Source: a virus. From it: DNA of 49,253 bases. Every line of letters begins with the position of its first letter. The stretch's first letter is position 1. The notes beneath the pieces were generated by a model. The model worked only from the letters and a program-made list of their open reading frames with translations, was not told the DNA's origin and did not search any database. Shown here one piece after another: positions 7,662 to 14,624 of the stretch. The stretch spans positions 1-49,253 of the IMG/VR virus record IMGVR_UViG_3300047509_000355; one strand, 5' to 3'. The position numbers and the translations under genes were made by a program.

Positions 7662-8035
7662 TTCTTCGGCTTCTTTTTGGAGTCTAGGCGGTGGACGGTG
7701 GCCAACTTGGGCTTCGGTTTCTTCGGGACCAGGCCAACGGCGGCCTTGCGCTCCGTGGCGAAGACGGATTCCGAAAAGGGAACCTTCGGCATCACCGGCA
7801 GCTCGTAAAGGTCAAAAACGGAACTCAGCAATCCGAGCTCCTCCAGGAGCTTCTCCGCCGTGCCGTAGGGGCAACGGAATTCGATGTCGAAGCGCCCCGC
7901 GCACAGCTTCGAGTAGGCGTCCGAGATTGACTCGGCCAGGATCTCGCCCCCGTCCTTCAGCTCAAGGCCGACCACGTCCGGATACGTCGGGCGACGGAGA
8001 ATGTGCGCAGTCTTGATGTCGAGGACGATCTTCAC
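7658..8035 (-). CDS. hypothetical protein
   Basis: 125 residues from GTG 8035 (GTGA overlap with the upstream membrane protein). Alternating strands and helices (VKIVLDIKTAHILRR, DVVGLELKDGGEIL) and a very basic C-terminal tail (KKPKPKLATVHRLDSKKKPKK, in part), typical of small nucleic-acid-binding proteins. No family recognised. Confidence 0.6.
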   Translation of the reverse strand: MKIVLDIKTAHILRRPTYPDVVGLELKDGGEILAESISDAYSKLCAGRFDIEFRCPYGTAEKLLEELGLLSSVFDLYELPVMPKVPFSESVFATERKAAVGLVPKKPKPKLATVHRLDSKKKPKK

Positions 8036-8283
8036 AGCCGTCGTCTCCAGACGCAGTTGATGGTGGTGCTGAAGCAGGTGATTCCGACCAACTCCCAACC
8101 ATGTTTGTAATCAGGCGGGATTGGCCCTACGTAACGCGCGATGGATCCGCTCGGCAACGGCGAAGCGTCGAAGTCGTTGCATGCGTACTCGTAGCGCGCG
8201 TGTCCGTTGATGGCGATCATGGCGTAGAGCACTATGAAAATCAAGATTACAAGCAATAACGTGTTGACGGTGATGATGAACAT
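8032..8283 (-). CDS. small membrane-anchored protein
   Basis: 83 residues. The N-terminal 25 (MFIITVNTLLLVILIFIVLY) form a clear transmembrane anchor. The rest is a small soluble domain with three cysteines. It is likely exposed in the periplasm. No lipobox. Function unknown. Confidence 0.6.
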   Translation of the reverse strand: MFIITVNTLLLVILIFIVLYAMIAINGHARYEYACNDFDASPLPSGSIARYVGPIPPDYKHGWELVGITCFSTTINCVWRRRL

Positions 8284-8286
8284 GGA

Positions 8287-8712
8287 TTACCCGTTGAGGT
8301 GGATGAGGCCGCCGTTTTCGTCGATCTTGATGTTTCCGTTGCCAGTGGCTTCCATTACGATGCACTCGATGGAGTCGATGATTGCGATCGCCGTCGACCA
8401 GACGAGCGCTTCCGGAAGGTTGCAACTGATCCAGTCCTGGAGCTCGGCGAAATCGTCGCCGAGTGCCGACGGACTTCCCCGGAACCACCAAGGCGGAGCG
8501 CAGCCCAGGATCTGGCGAAGCGCGATGCGATAGGGGTCGCGCGGCGCACTGGAAAGGGAATCGCGAGTTACATTGGCCAATGCGTCGTCTTGGAAAATGA
8601 AGACGCCGTTCACGCCTCCAAAGCCGTCAATGAACCAGATGGATTTTGGATCGATCGCGCCGCTCCACAACACTTCTTGTCCGCGTTGAAGCGTTTGCTT
8701 CTTACTTGCCAT
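8287..8712 (-). CDS. hypothetical protein
   Basis: 141 residues, starting inside the end of the DUF262 gene (11-base overlap). Mixed alpha/beta, acidic, with a C-terminal beta part (NGNIKIDENGGLIHLNG). No family recognised. Confidence 0.6.
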   Translation of the reverse strand: MASKKQTLQRGQEVLWSGAIDPKSIWFIDGFGGVNGVFIFQDDALANVTRDSLSSAPRDPYRIALRQILGCAPPWWFRGSPSALGDDFAELQDWISCNLPEALVWSTAIAIIDSIECIVMEATGNGNIKIDENGGLIHLNG

Positions 8713-9313
8713 TTTCAGCCTCCAAAAGCGCTCGCACTCGTCCGAGCTCCGTGTTGGTATGTAGGACTCCGCCCGAGTTCATGTCGAGGTACCACTGCAG
8801 CACCTCCGCGCGCGTCTCGAGGTCGTTGACGTGCCAGTTGAAGTAGCAGTGCGCGCTTCGGATCCGGTCGCTAAAATCCTTGAAAAGCAGTTGCTTTTTG
8901 CTCAACTCAGGCACGGAAATTGCAAGATCGTTACGCATGAATCTGCGAACGGCTTCGAGGCGCTGCTTGCCGTCGACGCAGACGTACGGCCCGCGCCAAT
9001 CCTGCATCCAACCGGCGCAGTTGAAGTACAGATCACGCGCGCTTTCGCCGTTGCGTAAGATGTACAGAACGTACGCCGCGCGCTTCCGGTCGTCCCAGAC
9101 GTGGGCGCGTTGGAAGTCCGGTTCGAGGTCGAGCGCCGAATAGCGCTCTTCTTTGGTATGATTCTCGATGTGCTGCTCGAGGTAAAACCAATCGATCGTG
9201 ACGTTGTAGCTCGCGGAGCGCGTGAACTTTCGGATGTTCTCGAACTTCAGCGTTTGCTCTTTGACGGCGCGATCGAGAAGCATCTTCCCCGTCAATCCTG
9301 GTCTGAGGTCCAT
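8702..9313 (-). CDS. DUF262-like protein (ParB/GmrSD-N fold), short form
   Basis: 203 residues from ATG 9313 (GGAG upstream). It carries the hallmarks of the DUF262/GmrS N-terminal domain: LDLEPDFQRAHVW (62-73), YVLYILRNG, and VDGKQRLEAVRRF (113-125), where the DGQR-like motif binds or hydrolyses nucleotide in related proteins. Then LDMNSGGVLHTNTEL follows. Full GmrSD-type restriction enzymes add a C-terminal DUF1524 HNH nuclease domain, which is absent here, so it may be a regulator, an anti-restriction decoy or a partner of another nuclease. Confidence 0.7.
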   Translation of the reverse strand: MDLRPGLTGKMLLDRAVKEQTLKFENIRKFTRSASYNVTIDWFYLEQHIENHTKEERYSALDLEPDFQRAHVWDDRKRAAYVLYILRNGESARDLYFNCAGWMQDWRGPYVCVDGKQRLEAVRRFMRNDLAISVPELSKKQLLFKDFSDRIRSAHCYFNWHVNDLETRAEVLQWYLDMNSGGVLHTNTELGRVRALLEAENGK

Positions 9314-9315
9314 GT

Positions 9316-9525
9316 TCAATCGTCTCCGTCGGCGAGGATGATCGCGACTGCCTTCGTCTTCGGGATCTTCTTCAAGATCGCGGTCGCGGTCATTGGTTTG
9401 AAGCCTTGGTTCTTGAGCTCGTCGTTGAGGAGCTCGCGCGCGTGCGTTTCGTCGCGCGCGCTGATCACCGCGGCCGTGGCTACATAGCCCATGCCGCCGA
9501 AGTTCGTGCATGCGTAAATCTTCAT
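9316..9525 (-). CDS. small protein, leaderless on minus strand
   Basis: 69 residues from ATG 9525 (MKIYACTNFGG). A longer in-frame start at 9561 (MPRGSVGARSRF...) only reads through the promoter and is rejected. The ATG lies 7 bases after the -10, the same geometry as on the plus strand. Beta-alpha-beta pattern with a central helix (ETHARELLNDEL). Function unknown. Confidence 0.65.
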   Translation of the reverse strand: MKIYACTNFGGMGYVATAAVISARDETHARELLNDELKNQGFKPMTATAILKKIPKTKAVAIILADGDD

Positions 9526-9575
9526 GAATCGACTCCTAGCGCCAACGCTTCCACGCGGCAAGGAAAAAGTCGTGA
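9526..9575 (-). promoter_or_regulatory. phage promoter cassette, copy 3 (minus strand, leaderless type)
   Basis: Reading the minus strand: CTTTTTCC, -35 TTGCCG (9561-9556), 17-bp spacer CGTGGAAGCGTTGGCGC, -10 TAGGAG (9538-9533), 7 bases, ATG at 9525. It lies inside the 3' end of the upstream gene, so the operon has an internal promoter. Confidence 0.7.
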
Positions 9576-9676
9576 ACGATGAAAATAATTCCTGAGGAAT
9601 GCCAATCTGGTAGCATTAACCAACAAATCAGATCGGCCAAAACGCAAAGCCAACAGAATCGGAATATCCAGATCAT
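9536..9676 (-). CDS. small membrane protein (46 aa)
   Basis: Starts at ATG 9676, overlapping the upstream TGA (ATGA). MIWIFRFCWLCVLADLICWL is strongly hydrophobic and is followed by a second hydrophobic patch (GIIFIVHDFFLAAW), so one or two membrane passes are likely. Its 3' end contains promoter copy 3. Confidence 0.55.
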   Translation of the reverse strand: MIWIFRFCWLCVLADLICWLMLPDWHSSGIIFIVHDFFLAAWKRWR

Positions 9677-9906
9677 GGCGTCGCCTCGACGCCCGCCGCG
9701 ACACAAGCAGGACACAGCGCAGTTCCGGCCTTGTAGTCGAGCTTCCAACCGCGACGCCGCGCCTGCGCGTCGCAATCGGTTCGCTTCGAGCCCGTGTACT
9801 GCGCTGGAGGAAGCAAGCGGTCGCCGCCTCCTGGTCTGCAATGGCGATTTTTACATGCATCCTGGCCATCGCAGTACAGATCCATCGTGTAGCAACCGAC
9901 AATCAT
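9673..9906 (-). CDS. cysteine-rich zinc-binding microprotein
   Basis: 77 residues from ATG 9906 (ATGA overlap). Seven cysteines, with CYTMDLYC, CKNRHC and a C-terminal CPAC knuckle. Likely binds zinc. One of four consecutive small Cys-rich genes. Role unknown. Confidence 0.55.
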   Translation of the reverse strand: MIVGCYTMDLYCDGQDACKNRHCRPGGGDRLLPPAQYTGSKRTDCDAQARRRGWKLDYKAGTALCPACVAAGVEATP

Positions 9907-10154
9907 GTTTTTGCATTTCTGCAGGCTGGACAACCGAACTTCACCATCGCTCGGAAGAGCTTTCGGATGAATTCGATGTCGGGCGTCCAGCCGTACGCCG
10001 CGAAGCACTTCGAGCACCAGGTGCCGAACAGGTCCGCGCTCCGGACGGGAGAAATGTGGTGCATCTTCCAGGCCACGGTCGCGTCGCCCCGGTAGCCGTC
10101 GTTGGACAGGTCGAGCCGGTATGGGAGGCGCTTCAGCTTCGGGAGCGTTTTCAA
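9903..10154 (-). CDS. zinc-ribbon microprotein, TTG start
   Basis: 83 residues if translation begins at TTG 10154, whose last two bases are shared with the upstream TGA (TTGA overlap), as at 23185. Residues include CSKC and CPAC pairs about 33 apart, a zinc ribbon. An internal ATG (MHHISPV, residue 31) would keep the ribbon. Function unknown. Confidence 0.5.
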   Translation of the reverse strand: MKTLPKLKRLPYRLDLSNDGYRGDATVAWKMHHISPVRSADLFGTWCSKCFAAYGWTPDIEFIRKLFRAMVKFGCPACRNAKT

Positions 10155-10393
10155 CGCAGGGACTTTCCGTTCGACGGTTTCCGGGCGATGACCGGTTCGC
10201 CGCCGTTGTCGCAGTCTTCCGGCGTTCGTCGATGCACGATGTTGAAACGGTCGACGAGCTCCCAAAAGTGAATTGTTCCTGCTTTTCTCATCGCTCCTCG
10301 ATTTTCGGATCGCGAACAAAGGCGCTGCTCGAAGCCGCAATTCTGGCAGCGGTACTTCTGCTCCGCGCTGATCCAAACGAAATTGTGGTTCAT
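10151..10393 (-). CDS. zinc-binding microprotein
   Basis: 80 residues from ATG 10393 (ATGA overlap). RCQNCGFEQRLC near residue 15 is a CxxC-x5-C knuckle. The C-terminal half is charged. No family recognised. Confidence 0.5.
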   Translation of the reverse strand: MNHNFVWISAEQKYRCQNCGFEQRLCSRSENRGAMRKAGTIHFWELVDRFNIVHRRTPEDCDNGGEPVIARKPSNGKSLR

Positions 10394-10620
10394 TCGCGAC
10401 CAATTAAGCGCTTTGTGGCAAGTTTGCCGCACAAATTGCAGCTTAGTAGAAAGTCTACGTGCGGTGGAGAGACGCCTTCTCCGCGAGAAATCCCGTGCGC
10501 ATCTACCAATTCGAATGGGCGCGCTCCGAGCGCAGTTTTCCCAACCAATCGCCATTGGTGATTGCAAAACCAGAAACGGCACACGTATGAAAAGAAGCGA
10601 CGGAAAAAGGCGAAGATCAT
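10390..10620 (-). CDS. zinc-ribbon microprotein
   Basis: 76 residues from ATG 10620 (ATGA overlap with the upstream gene). An aromatic N-terminus (MIFAFFRRFFSYVCRFWFC) is followed by CNHQW and, near residue 61, CNLCG, giving a probable zinc ribbon. Membrane association of the N-terminus is possible. Confidence 0.5.
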   Translation of the reverse strand: MIFAFFRRFFSYVCRFWFCNHQWRLVGKTALGARPFELVDAHGISRGEGVSPPHVDFLLSCNLCGKLATKRLIGRE

Positions 10621-10913
10621 AGGTTTGGCTTTCGGATGATCGAAGGTTCGTTTCCATGTTCGAAATGCGGTTTCCGCTTGATCGCTGTCACCGGAACATC
10701 ACACAGCGTTCCCCAATTCGGCTTGCAAGGAACCGGTCCACGTTCCCAACGTAGGTCCACGGTCAACGGAATGCCATCTTGGCAGTAAACGGACTCGACG
10801 ATCGCGGTCTCGCCTTCGCGCAGCACATTCCCGGCCTTGCTGACGATCGTTGAAAGCGCGACCACTTCATCGCCGGCCTTCAAGACGTAAAACGTGTCAA
10901 CGTTCCTCAACAT
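10617..10913 (-). CDS. hypothetical protein, beta-rich
   Basis: 98 residues from ATG 10913, overlapping the upstream membrane-protein gene by 17 bases. Short strands (FYVLKAGDEVVALSTIV, ETAIVESVYCQDG, LTVDLRW) suggest an SH3- or KOW-like barrel. No family recognised. Confidence 0.55.
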   Translation of the reverse strand: MLRNVDTFYVLKAGDEVVALSTIVSKAGNVLREGETAIVESVYCQDGIPLTVDLRWERGPVPCKPNWGTLCDVPVTAIKRKPHFEHGNEPSIIRKPNL

Positions 10914-11064
10914 CTCGATCCCTCGGCCCTTTCAACGGCCCAATCCAAGACCCGAAGATCCATACCAACAGCAGGCACGCCACCGCAGGAGCGGTCGCGA
11001 TGACGTATGCGGCCTGGCGTCGACCGTCGCGCGTACTGAGGCAGTTTTTGCAATTCTGGAACAT
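10897..11064 (-). CDS. small membrane protein with CxxC head (55 aa)
   Basis: Starts MFQNCKNCLSTRDGRR: a CxxC metal-binding head of about 17 residues, then one hydrophobic segment (AAYVIATAPAVACLLLVWIF) and a charged tail. It matches the size and Cys content of the neighbouring microproteins. No ribosome binding site of note. Confidence 0.5.
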   Translation of the reverse strand: MFQNCKNCLSTRDGRRQAAYVIATAPAVACLLLVWIFGSWIGPLKGPRDRDVEER

Positions 11065-11294
11065 GACGAATTCGTGCTTTGCTGAAGTGGAGAGGCGGGC
11101 CAGTTATCCCCGCGTGGTGCTGGTTTCCGAACGCTCGCAGGCTCACGTTCGGCGTGATGGGTTACCACTGTTTTATCGGAGTCGCTGCGGCGCCGAAGCG
11201 CCACTATCCACCCATCTCCTGTTCTTCAGGCTGTCGACGGGACCCATGCATCGGTCCCACCACGGACTCTCCACGTCAACAAAGCACCGAGCGC
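11065..11294. other. non-coding gap in leftward operon
   Basis: About 230 bases between a small membrane protein and the lipoprotein gene. Open frames on the minus strand (for example 11204 leftward) have Arg/Ser-rich shadow-type composition. I see no promoter cassette, hairpin or repeat here. Confidence 0.4.
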
Positions 11295-11594
11295 TCAATC
11301 GCAGAACACGACCGAATTCGGGTCGGTTAGCGGGTTCACCTTCGAGCAGTCGAGCGTCCGATCCACGACCGCCGTCGGCAGGTAGTAGGTGCATTGATCG
11401 GTCCAGGTCACGCAGAGATCGCCGGGCGGCGGAGTCCCGCGCATCTTCGGCGACTGGATGTTGGAGTCGTCGATTGGCGGAACGGACGAGCTCGAGGCGG
11501 CCGGCGCGGGCGTCGTCGGATCGATCGCGCCGCCGCAGCCGGCGAGTCCGAGCGTCAACAACGTGAGGACCAGAGTAGCGAAGTTTCGAATCAT
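11295..11594 (-). CDS. phage-encoded lipoprotein
   Basis: 99 residues. MIRNFATLVLTLLTLGLAGCGG is a textbook type II signal peptide with lipobox LAGC (Cys20 lipidated). The mature part is a Pro/Ser linker (25-45) and a small domain with four Cys (CVTW, C, C, C). It should sit in a membrane facing the periplasm. Phage lipoproteins often block superinfection at receptors (Cor and T5 Llp are known examples), a role inferred here by analogy. Confidence 0.7.
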   Translation of the reverse strand: MIRNFATLVLTLLTLGLAGCGGAIDPTTPAPAASSSSVPPIDDSNIQSPKMRGTPPPGDLCVTWTDQCTYYLPTAVVDRTLDCSKVNPLTDPNSVVFCD

Positions 11595-11645
11595 GACGGG
11601 TGTCTTTCTTGGGTTTGGGTTGTTGAAAATTGAAACGCGACGAAT

Positions 11646-11942
11646 TCAGCGCGCGTTGAAGGACCGGTCGATCGTAGCCGAGATTGCGGTGACGAACTGC
11701 GAGAGCGGCGTCTTGCCACGGCGTGCGTCGCCGTACAGCGTACCCCGGCCCGGGTTGCCGACGCTCCACATCACCCGCTCCGCGCCAAGCGTGATGGTCA
11801 GGAAGCGCGCCGCGGTGCCGCGGCGCAGCCGTTCAACGATCAGCTGCGCGCAGCACTCGTTCGGCGTCGAGATCTCGCCCTCGAGCTTCAACGCCGCGAC
11901 GAGCTCGCGCAAAGGAACTACTTGTGGATTTTCTTCAGTCAC
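11646..11942 (-). CDS. hypothetical protein
   Basis: 98 residues from GTG 11942, in a GTGA overlap with the upstream gene. Mixed alpha/beta with LRELVAALKLEGEIS and a run of Arg-rich turns. A regulator-like shape, but no family recognised. Confidence 0.55.
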   Translation of the reverse strand: MTEENPQVVPLRELVAALKLEGEISTPNECCAQLIVERLRRGTAARFLTITLGAERVMWSVGNPGRGTLYGDARRGKTPLSQFVTAISATIDRSFNAR

Positions 11943-12313
11943 GTTTTGGGAATACTGGAAGGCGTTGAATCCTCGCTGAGTTGTTTCCACTTTCGCTTCA
12001 GCGCGTCGATGGAAACATCTGCGTATTGCGCGGCTCTTATGGAGCAATGCACAGCGTCCGAATTTAGGCCTGAACGAATGAGATTCGTCAACGCCAAATT
12101 GTAGTACTGAACCCAAGTTTGGTATTCTTGTAGCTTGTCGTCGAATTGTGAAAATTCGGGCGCGACGAATTCAGGATCCGCGACCGATTCGCTGAGGCTT
12201 CCGCGAAGAACCGCCGGAACCGAATCCACGGGCGTCGGTTTTTCGACGCCGATTTGTGAATCTCTGAGGTCGCTAAATTCATGTATGTGATTGGGCGTTT
12301 TTTGATTTTCCAA
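11939..12313 (-). CDS. hypothetical protein, possible DNA-binding C-terminus
   Basis: 124 residues from TTG 12313, chosen because AGGAG lies 5 bases upstream and no ATG exists in the frame. A further upstream TTG (12352) has no ribosome binding site. The N-terminal 55 residues are polar and probably disordered. Residues 75-115 (LTNLIRSGLNSDAVHCSIR, VSIDALKRKWKQL) resemble helix-turn-helix spacing. Confidence 0.5.
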   Translation of the reverse strand: MENQKTPNHIHEFSDLRDSQIGVEKPTPVDSVPAVLRGSLSESVADPEFVAPEFSQFDDKLQEYQTWVQYYNLALTNLIRSGLNSDAVHCSIRAAQYADVSIDALKRKWKQLSEDSTPSSIPKT

Positions 12314-12398
12314 AGGAACTCCTGTTGTTTTATTGTGTTTTAGAGCGTTCAAAATCTGAAACCGTGGAATTCAAACCCTCCGAAATTGGTCGGATTGT

Positions 12399-12713
12399 TT
12401 AGAATTTGTGAAAACTTGAAGGCGACGGAATGGCGATGTGCGAGACGAACGTGAAGCGCCGAACGAAACCGGTCGCGCCGTGAAAGTCGTTGGGCACGAC
12501 GTGCGCCGGGATCTGCGGCAGCTCGAGTTGATCATTCCAAGCTTCGAAGCCGGGCGTCGAGCGCCAGCGCATCACGCGCGCACGCCATTTCGCCTCCGGA
12601 AGGTAGTGAACCACGAAGAATTCGCCCTTTGAATCTTCAGCGCAATGAGTTGCCAAAACTTCCAAACCATCGAAGCGTTTCCAAATTCCTGGCGCAAAAA
12701 TTTCAATGTCCAT
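12399..12713 (-). CDS. hypothetical protein, first gene of the leftward operon
   Basis: 104 residues from ATG 12713 (MDIEIFAPGIWKRFDG). The frame stays open upstream to GTG 12947, giving up to 182 residues, so a longer protein is possible; the extra part is rich in Phe/Trp/His and I cannot judge it. Beta-rich with many aromatic residues. No clear ribosome binding site. Confidence 0.5.
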   Translation of the reverse strand: MDIEIFAPGIWKRFDGLEVLATHCAEDSKGEFFVVHYLPEAKWRARVMRWRSTPGFEAWNDQLELPQIPAHVVPNDFHGATGFVRRFTFVSHIAIPSPSSFHKF

Positions 12714-13059
12714 TTTTGAATCTACGCCATGCGTGCTGTTTTGGGCTGAGCCGGCGCGCGGCGGAGCTCGGGGCGCGAAATGCCATTGTTCAAAATGAGT
12801 TGTGCACAGAACGAGCCTGCATTTTACTAATTTCCATGGGTGCTCGAAAAATACCCACTGAAAAAACCGAAAATGGCGTGGACGGATGATTACAAACTTT
12901 GGGTCGCTGGCCAATTCGGCCGAGCGGTCGAACAATCTTGTATCCACAATAGTTAATGTGCTTTATTTACAAATTGATGTCAACTTTTGGAAAGTTGTCT
13001 ATGAATTGATGTAATTTGCGCCGTTCTACGTAAAAAGAGCGTGCGTTCAGTCTTTTTAG
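12714..13059. promoter_or_regulatory. divergent AT-rich control region
   Basis: Separates the leftward and rightward accessory operons. The part 12940-13045 is the most AT-rich stretch of the area. On the minus strand TTGACA (12983-12978) is a perfect -35 hexamer, but no good -10 follows at 16-18 bases; AT-rich TAAATA and TAACTA lie nearby. The rightward promoter cassette follows at 13060. An operator-like repeat sits between them. Confidence 0.5.
12972..13012. repeat. operator-like palindrome flanked by direct repeats
   Basis: CAACTTT-TGG-AAAGTTG (12981-12997) is a perfect 7-bp inverted repeat. It is bracketed by AATTGATGT at 12972-12980 and again at 13004-13012. Placed in the divergent intergenic region, this is the layout of a repressor operator; the minus-strand TTGACA overlaps the palindrome. 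Confidence 0.55.
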
Positions 13060-13089
13060 TCGACTCGTGGAAGTCTTTCGGCGTAAGCT
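13036..13089 (+). promoter_or_regulatory. phage promoter cassette, copy 4 (with leader)
   Basis: TCTTTTTAG, -35 TCGACT at 13060-13065, 18-bp spacer starting CGTGGAAGTC, -10 TAAGCT at 13084-13089. Here the ATG (13132) is 43 bases downstream with GAAAGGA as ribosome binding site, so this copy makes a normal leader. Confidence 0.6.
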
Positions 13090-13131
13090 CTCGGAGTCCT
13101 CGAAACGAAACCCCTCGAAAGGAAGATGAAG

Positions 13132-13452
13132 ATGAAAACGCCGCTCGAATTCCGACCCTTCTCGCGCTTCGACTGGAAAGCTTTCTGCGGAGCCGAACCG
13201 TTCCCGCGCTGCGGAGTAGGCCTGTACACCTCCGGTCCTCACGAACCGTTGATCGCCTCGATTCATGTCGGACTCCGAGAAGGAGTCGCGATCGTCGATT
13301 CGAGCGGTCTCGCCGTTCACTGGAGCGGGACGGAAGCCGGCGAAGACTTCGTAATTCACTTCCCGGCCGTCTCCGCGCTTCGCGCGCTCGCCCTTCTCGG
13401 CGCCGAAACGACGCGCGGCGTTCTCCTCGCTCTCGGAGGGATCGAGTCGTGA
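13132..13452 (+). CDS. hypothetical protein
   Basis: 106 residues. ATG 13132 is preferred over ATG 13126 because AGGAAG is then 6-8 bases upstream. Beta-rich with Trp and Cys pairs in the first 30 residues. Leucine is written almost only as CTC/CTT, unlike the head genes. First gene of the rightward accessory block. Confidence 0.6.
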   Translation: MKTPLEFRPFSRFDWKAFCGAEPFPRCGVGLYTSGPHEPLIASIHVGLREGVAIVDSSGLAVHWSGTEAGEDFVIHFPAVSALRALALLGAETTRGVLLALGGIES

Positions 13453-13952
13453 GCGCGCCCGAAACGAACGTCTCGAGCCAGTACGGCGCGCCGATGGGTC
13501 GGGGCGGCGGACGGCTTTCCGACCTCCGCGGCCGCGTTTCGGTCCGGCGCGTTCGACTCAACTCCGGAGGTTACGATAAAGGCGGAGCCTATTGGGGAAC
13601 GGGGGCTCCGTTGTTCTACGCGACTGGTTCCGAAGAGGGCGAAGCCTATTTCCGCGCGCCGGATCGCGAAACGGCCGTCCGGCGCGCGCTTCCGTTTATG
13701 GAACGCTCGGTGCTCGAGTGGGCGCGGAACGCTTTCGAGGCCTTCGAAAGCCGTTCGCGCTCGAACGCCGAAACGTTCCTAGCCAACCCGGAGGAAGTCT
13801 CCGCGGCGAAGCGCGCGGAGAAGAAAGGCTTGATCGCGCTTCGGAAGGCCGAAACGAAAACCGCTGGCTTCCGCGACTACTACGCGACGTTGACTCCGCT
13901 CGGACTCGAAACCCTAAATTGGATTCGCGCTTCGGCGCGCGTTCCCTACTGA
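13449..13952 (+). CDS. hypothetical protein
   Basis: 167 residues from GTG 13449, overlapping the upstream TGA (GTGA). ATG 13494 is the alternative. N-terminal half Gly/Arg-rich; residues 65-165 are helical with a basic/acidic alternation (AKRAEKKGLIALRKAETKT), then DYYATLTPLGLETLNW, which resembles the end of a winged helix. No firm family. Confidence 0.6.
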   Translation: MSAPETNVSSQYGAPMGRGGGRLSDLRGRVSVRRVRLNSGGYDKGGAYWGTGAPLFYATGSEEGEAYFRAPDRETAVRRALPFMERSVLEWARNAFEAFESRSRSNAETFLANPEEVSAAKRAEKKGLIALRKAETKTAGFRDYYATLTPLGLETLNWIRASARVPY

Positions 13953-13965
13953 ATTGGAAAGAAAA

Positions 13966-14169
13966 ATGTCTAAAAACGCCTTCAAGTTCCCGCCCGGCGG
14001 GCTCCGCCTCGTCTCGACGCGCGCGCGGGCGCTCCCGCTCAACGACTACCTCGAAAACCTCTCGGAGCGCGCCGTCCGCGGCGAGTTCCGCGCCGCGCGC
14101 CGTCGGACGCGCGGGGGCTCGAAAAAACGCGATTCGAAATCGATGGACTTTAGGCCGAATCGCGAATAA
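13966..14169 (+). CDS. small basic protein
   Basis: 67 residues from ATG 13966 (GGAAAG upstream). Rich in Arg and Lys (RRRTRGGSKKRDSK), so it probably binds nucleic acid. Its last codons already lie in the conserved upstream part of the next promoter cassette (from 14144). Confidence 0.55.
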   Translation: MSKNAFKFPPGGLRLVSTRARALPLNDYLENLSERAVRGEFRAARRRTRGGSKKRDSKSMDFRPNRE

Positions 14170-14233
14170 AAGACTTGAGGCGTTGACTTTTTTCTCGACG
14201 CGTGGAAGTCTAGTCGCTATACCTTATTTCACG
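14144..14233 (+). promoter_or_regulatory. phage promoter cassette, copy 5 (3-nt leader), extended form
   Basis: Extended block: GGACTTTAGGCCGAA, CGCGAATAAAA, GGCGTTGACTTTTTTC, then -35 TCGACG (14195-14200), 17-bp spacer CGTGGAAGTCTAGTCGC, -10 TATACC (14218-14223), seven bases, ACG, ATG 14234. It shares its upstream half with the copies at 15755 and 18445. Confidence 0.7.
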
Positions 14234-14425
14234 ATGTCGAACCGCCTACCGATTCTGAACAACCCCGGCTCTTTCCTCTCTTCTCGCCCCGAAGGCTGGA
14301 CGCTCGTCCTCGGACGAACGGAACGCGCGCTCGGAATTCGGATCCTCACGGAGGAGTCGCTCCGGGCCGCCCTCGGCGCCCGGTCGGTCCGCCTCCTCGC
14401 TGACGCCGTCGTGATCGAAAACTGA
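14234..14425 (+). CDS. hypothetical protein after promoter 5
   Basis: 63 residues (MSNRLPILNNPG...). No ribosome binding site; the start is set by the promoter geometry. Contains WTLVLGRTERALGIRILTEESLRAALGA, a possible beta-alpha unit. Function unknown. Confidence 0.6.
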   Translation: MSNRLPILNNPGSFLSSRPEGWTLVLGRTERALGIRILTEESLRAALGARSVRLLADAVVIEN

Positions 14426-14441
14426 AAAAAGGGAAAATACG

Positions 14442-14552
14442 ATGAAATTCCAAGCCATTCTCGAAATTCTCGCAGACTTTGACGCAGAAAAGATCACGGA
14501 GGTCGATCTCGCCGGCCTCTTCCACCTCTACGAATACCTAGCGATGCGCTGA
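14442..14552 (+). CDS. 36-residue acidic microprotein
   Basis: MKFQAILEILADFDAEKI followed by an amphipathic helix (DLAGLFHLYEYLAMR). AAGGGAAAA lies 7-10 bases upstream. The whole peptide could be one helical hairpin. Too short for a family call. Confidence 0.5.
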   Translation: MKFQAILEILADFDAEKITEVDLAGLFHLYEYLAMR

Positions 14553-14561
14553 CCGCCGTTT

Positions 14562-14587
14562 CTCGGCCCGAATCCGTTCGGACCGAG
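14562..14587 (+). other. intra-operon RNA hairpin 1
   Basis: CTCGG-c-CCGAA, loop TCCG, TTCGG-a-CCGAG: 10 pairs with one mismatch. No U-run follows, so it is not a typical terminator. It stands about 40 bases before the next gene, like hairpins 2 and 3. Confidence 0.55.
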
Positions 14588-14624
14588 GCGCGGACGCCAG
14601 TAACGTCCAAAAAAGGAACCAAAA

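Noticed and set aside
10932-11204. 90-codon minus-strand frame in the gap before the lipoprotein
   Set aside because: Arg/Ser/His-rich shadow composition, overlaps a better small membrane-protein frame, and lacks a ribosome binding site.
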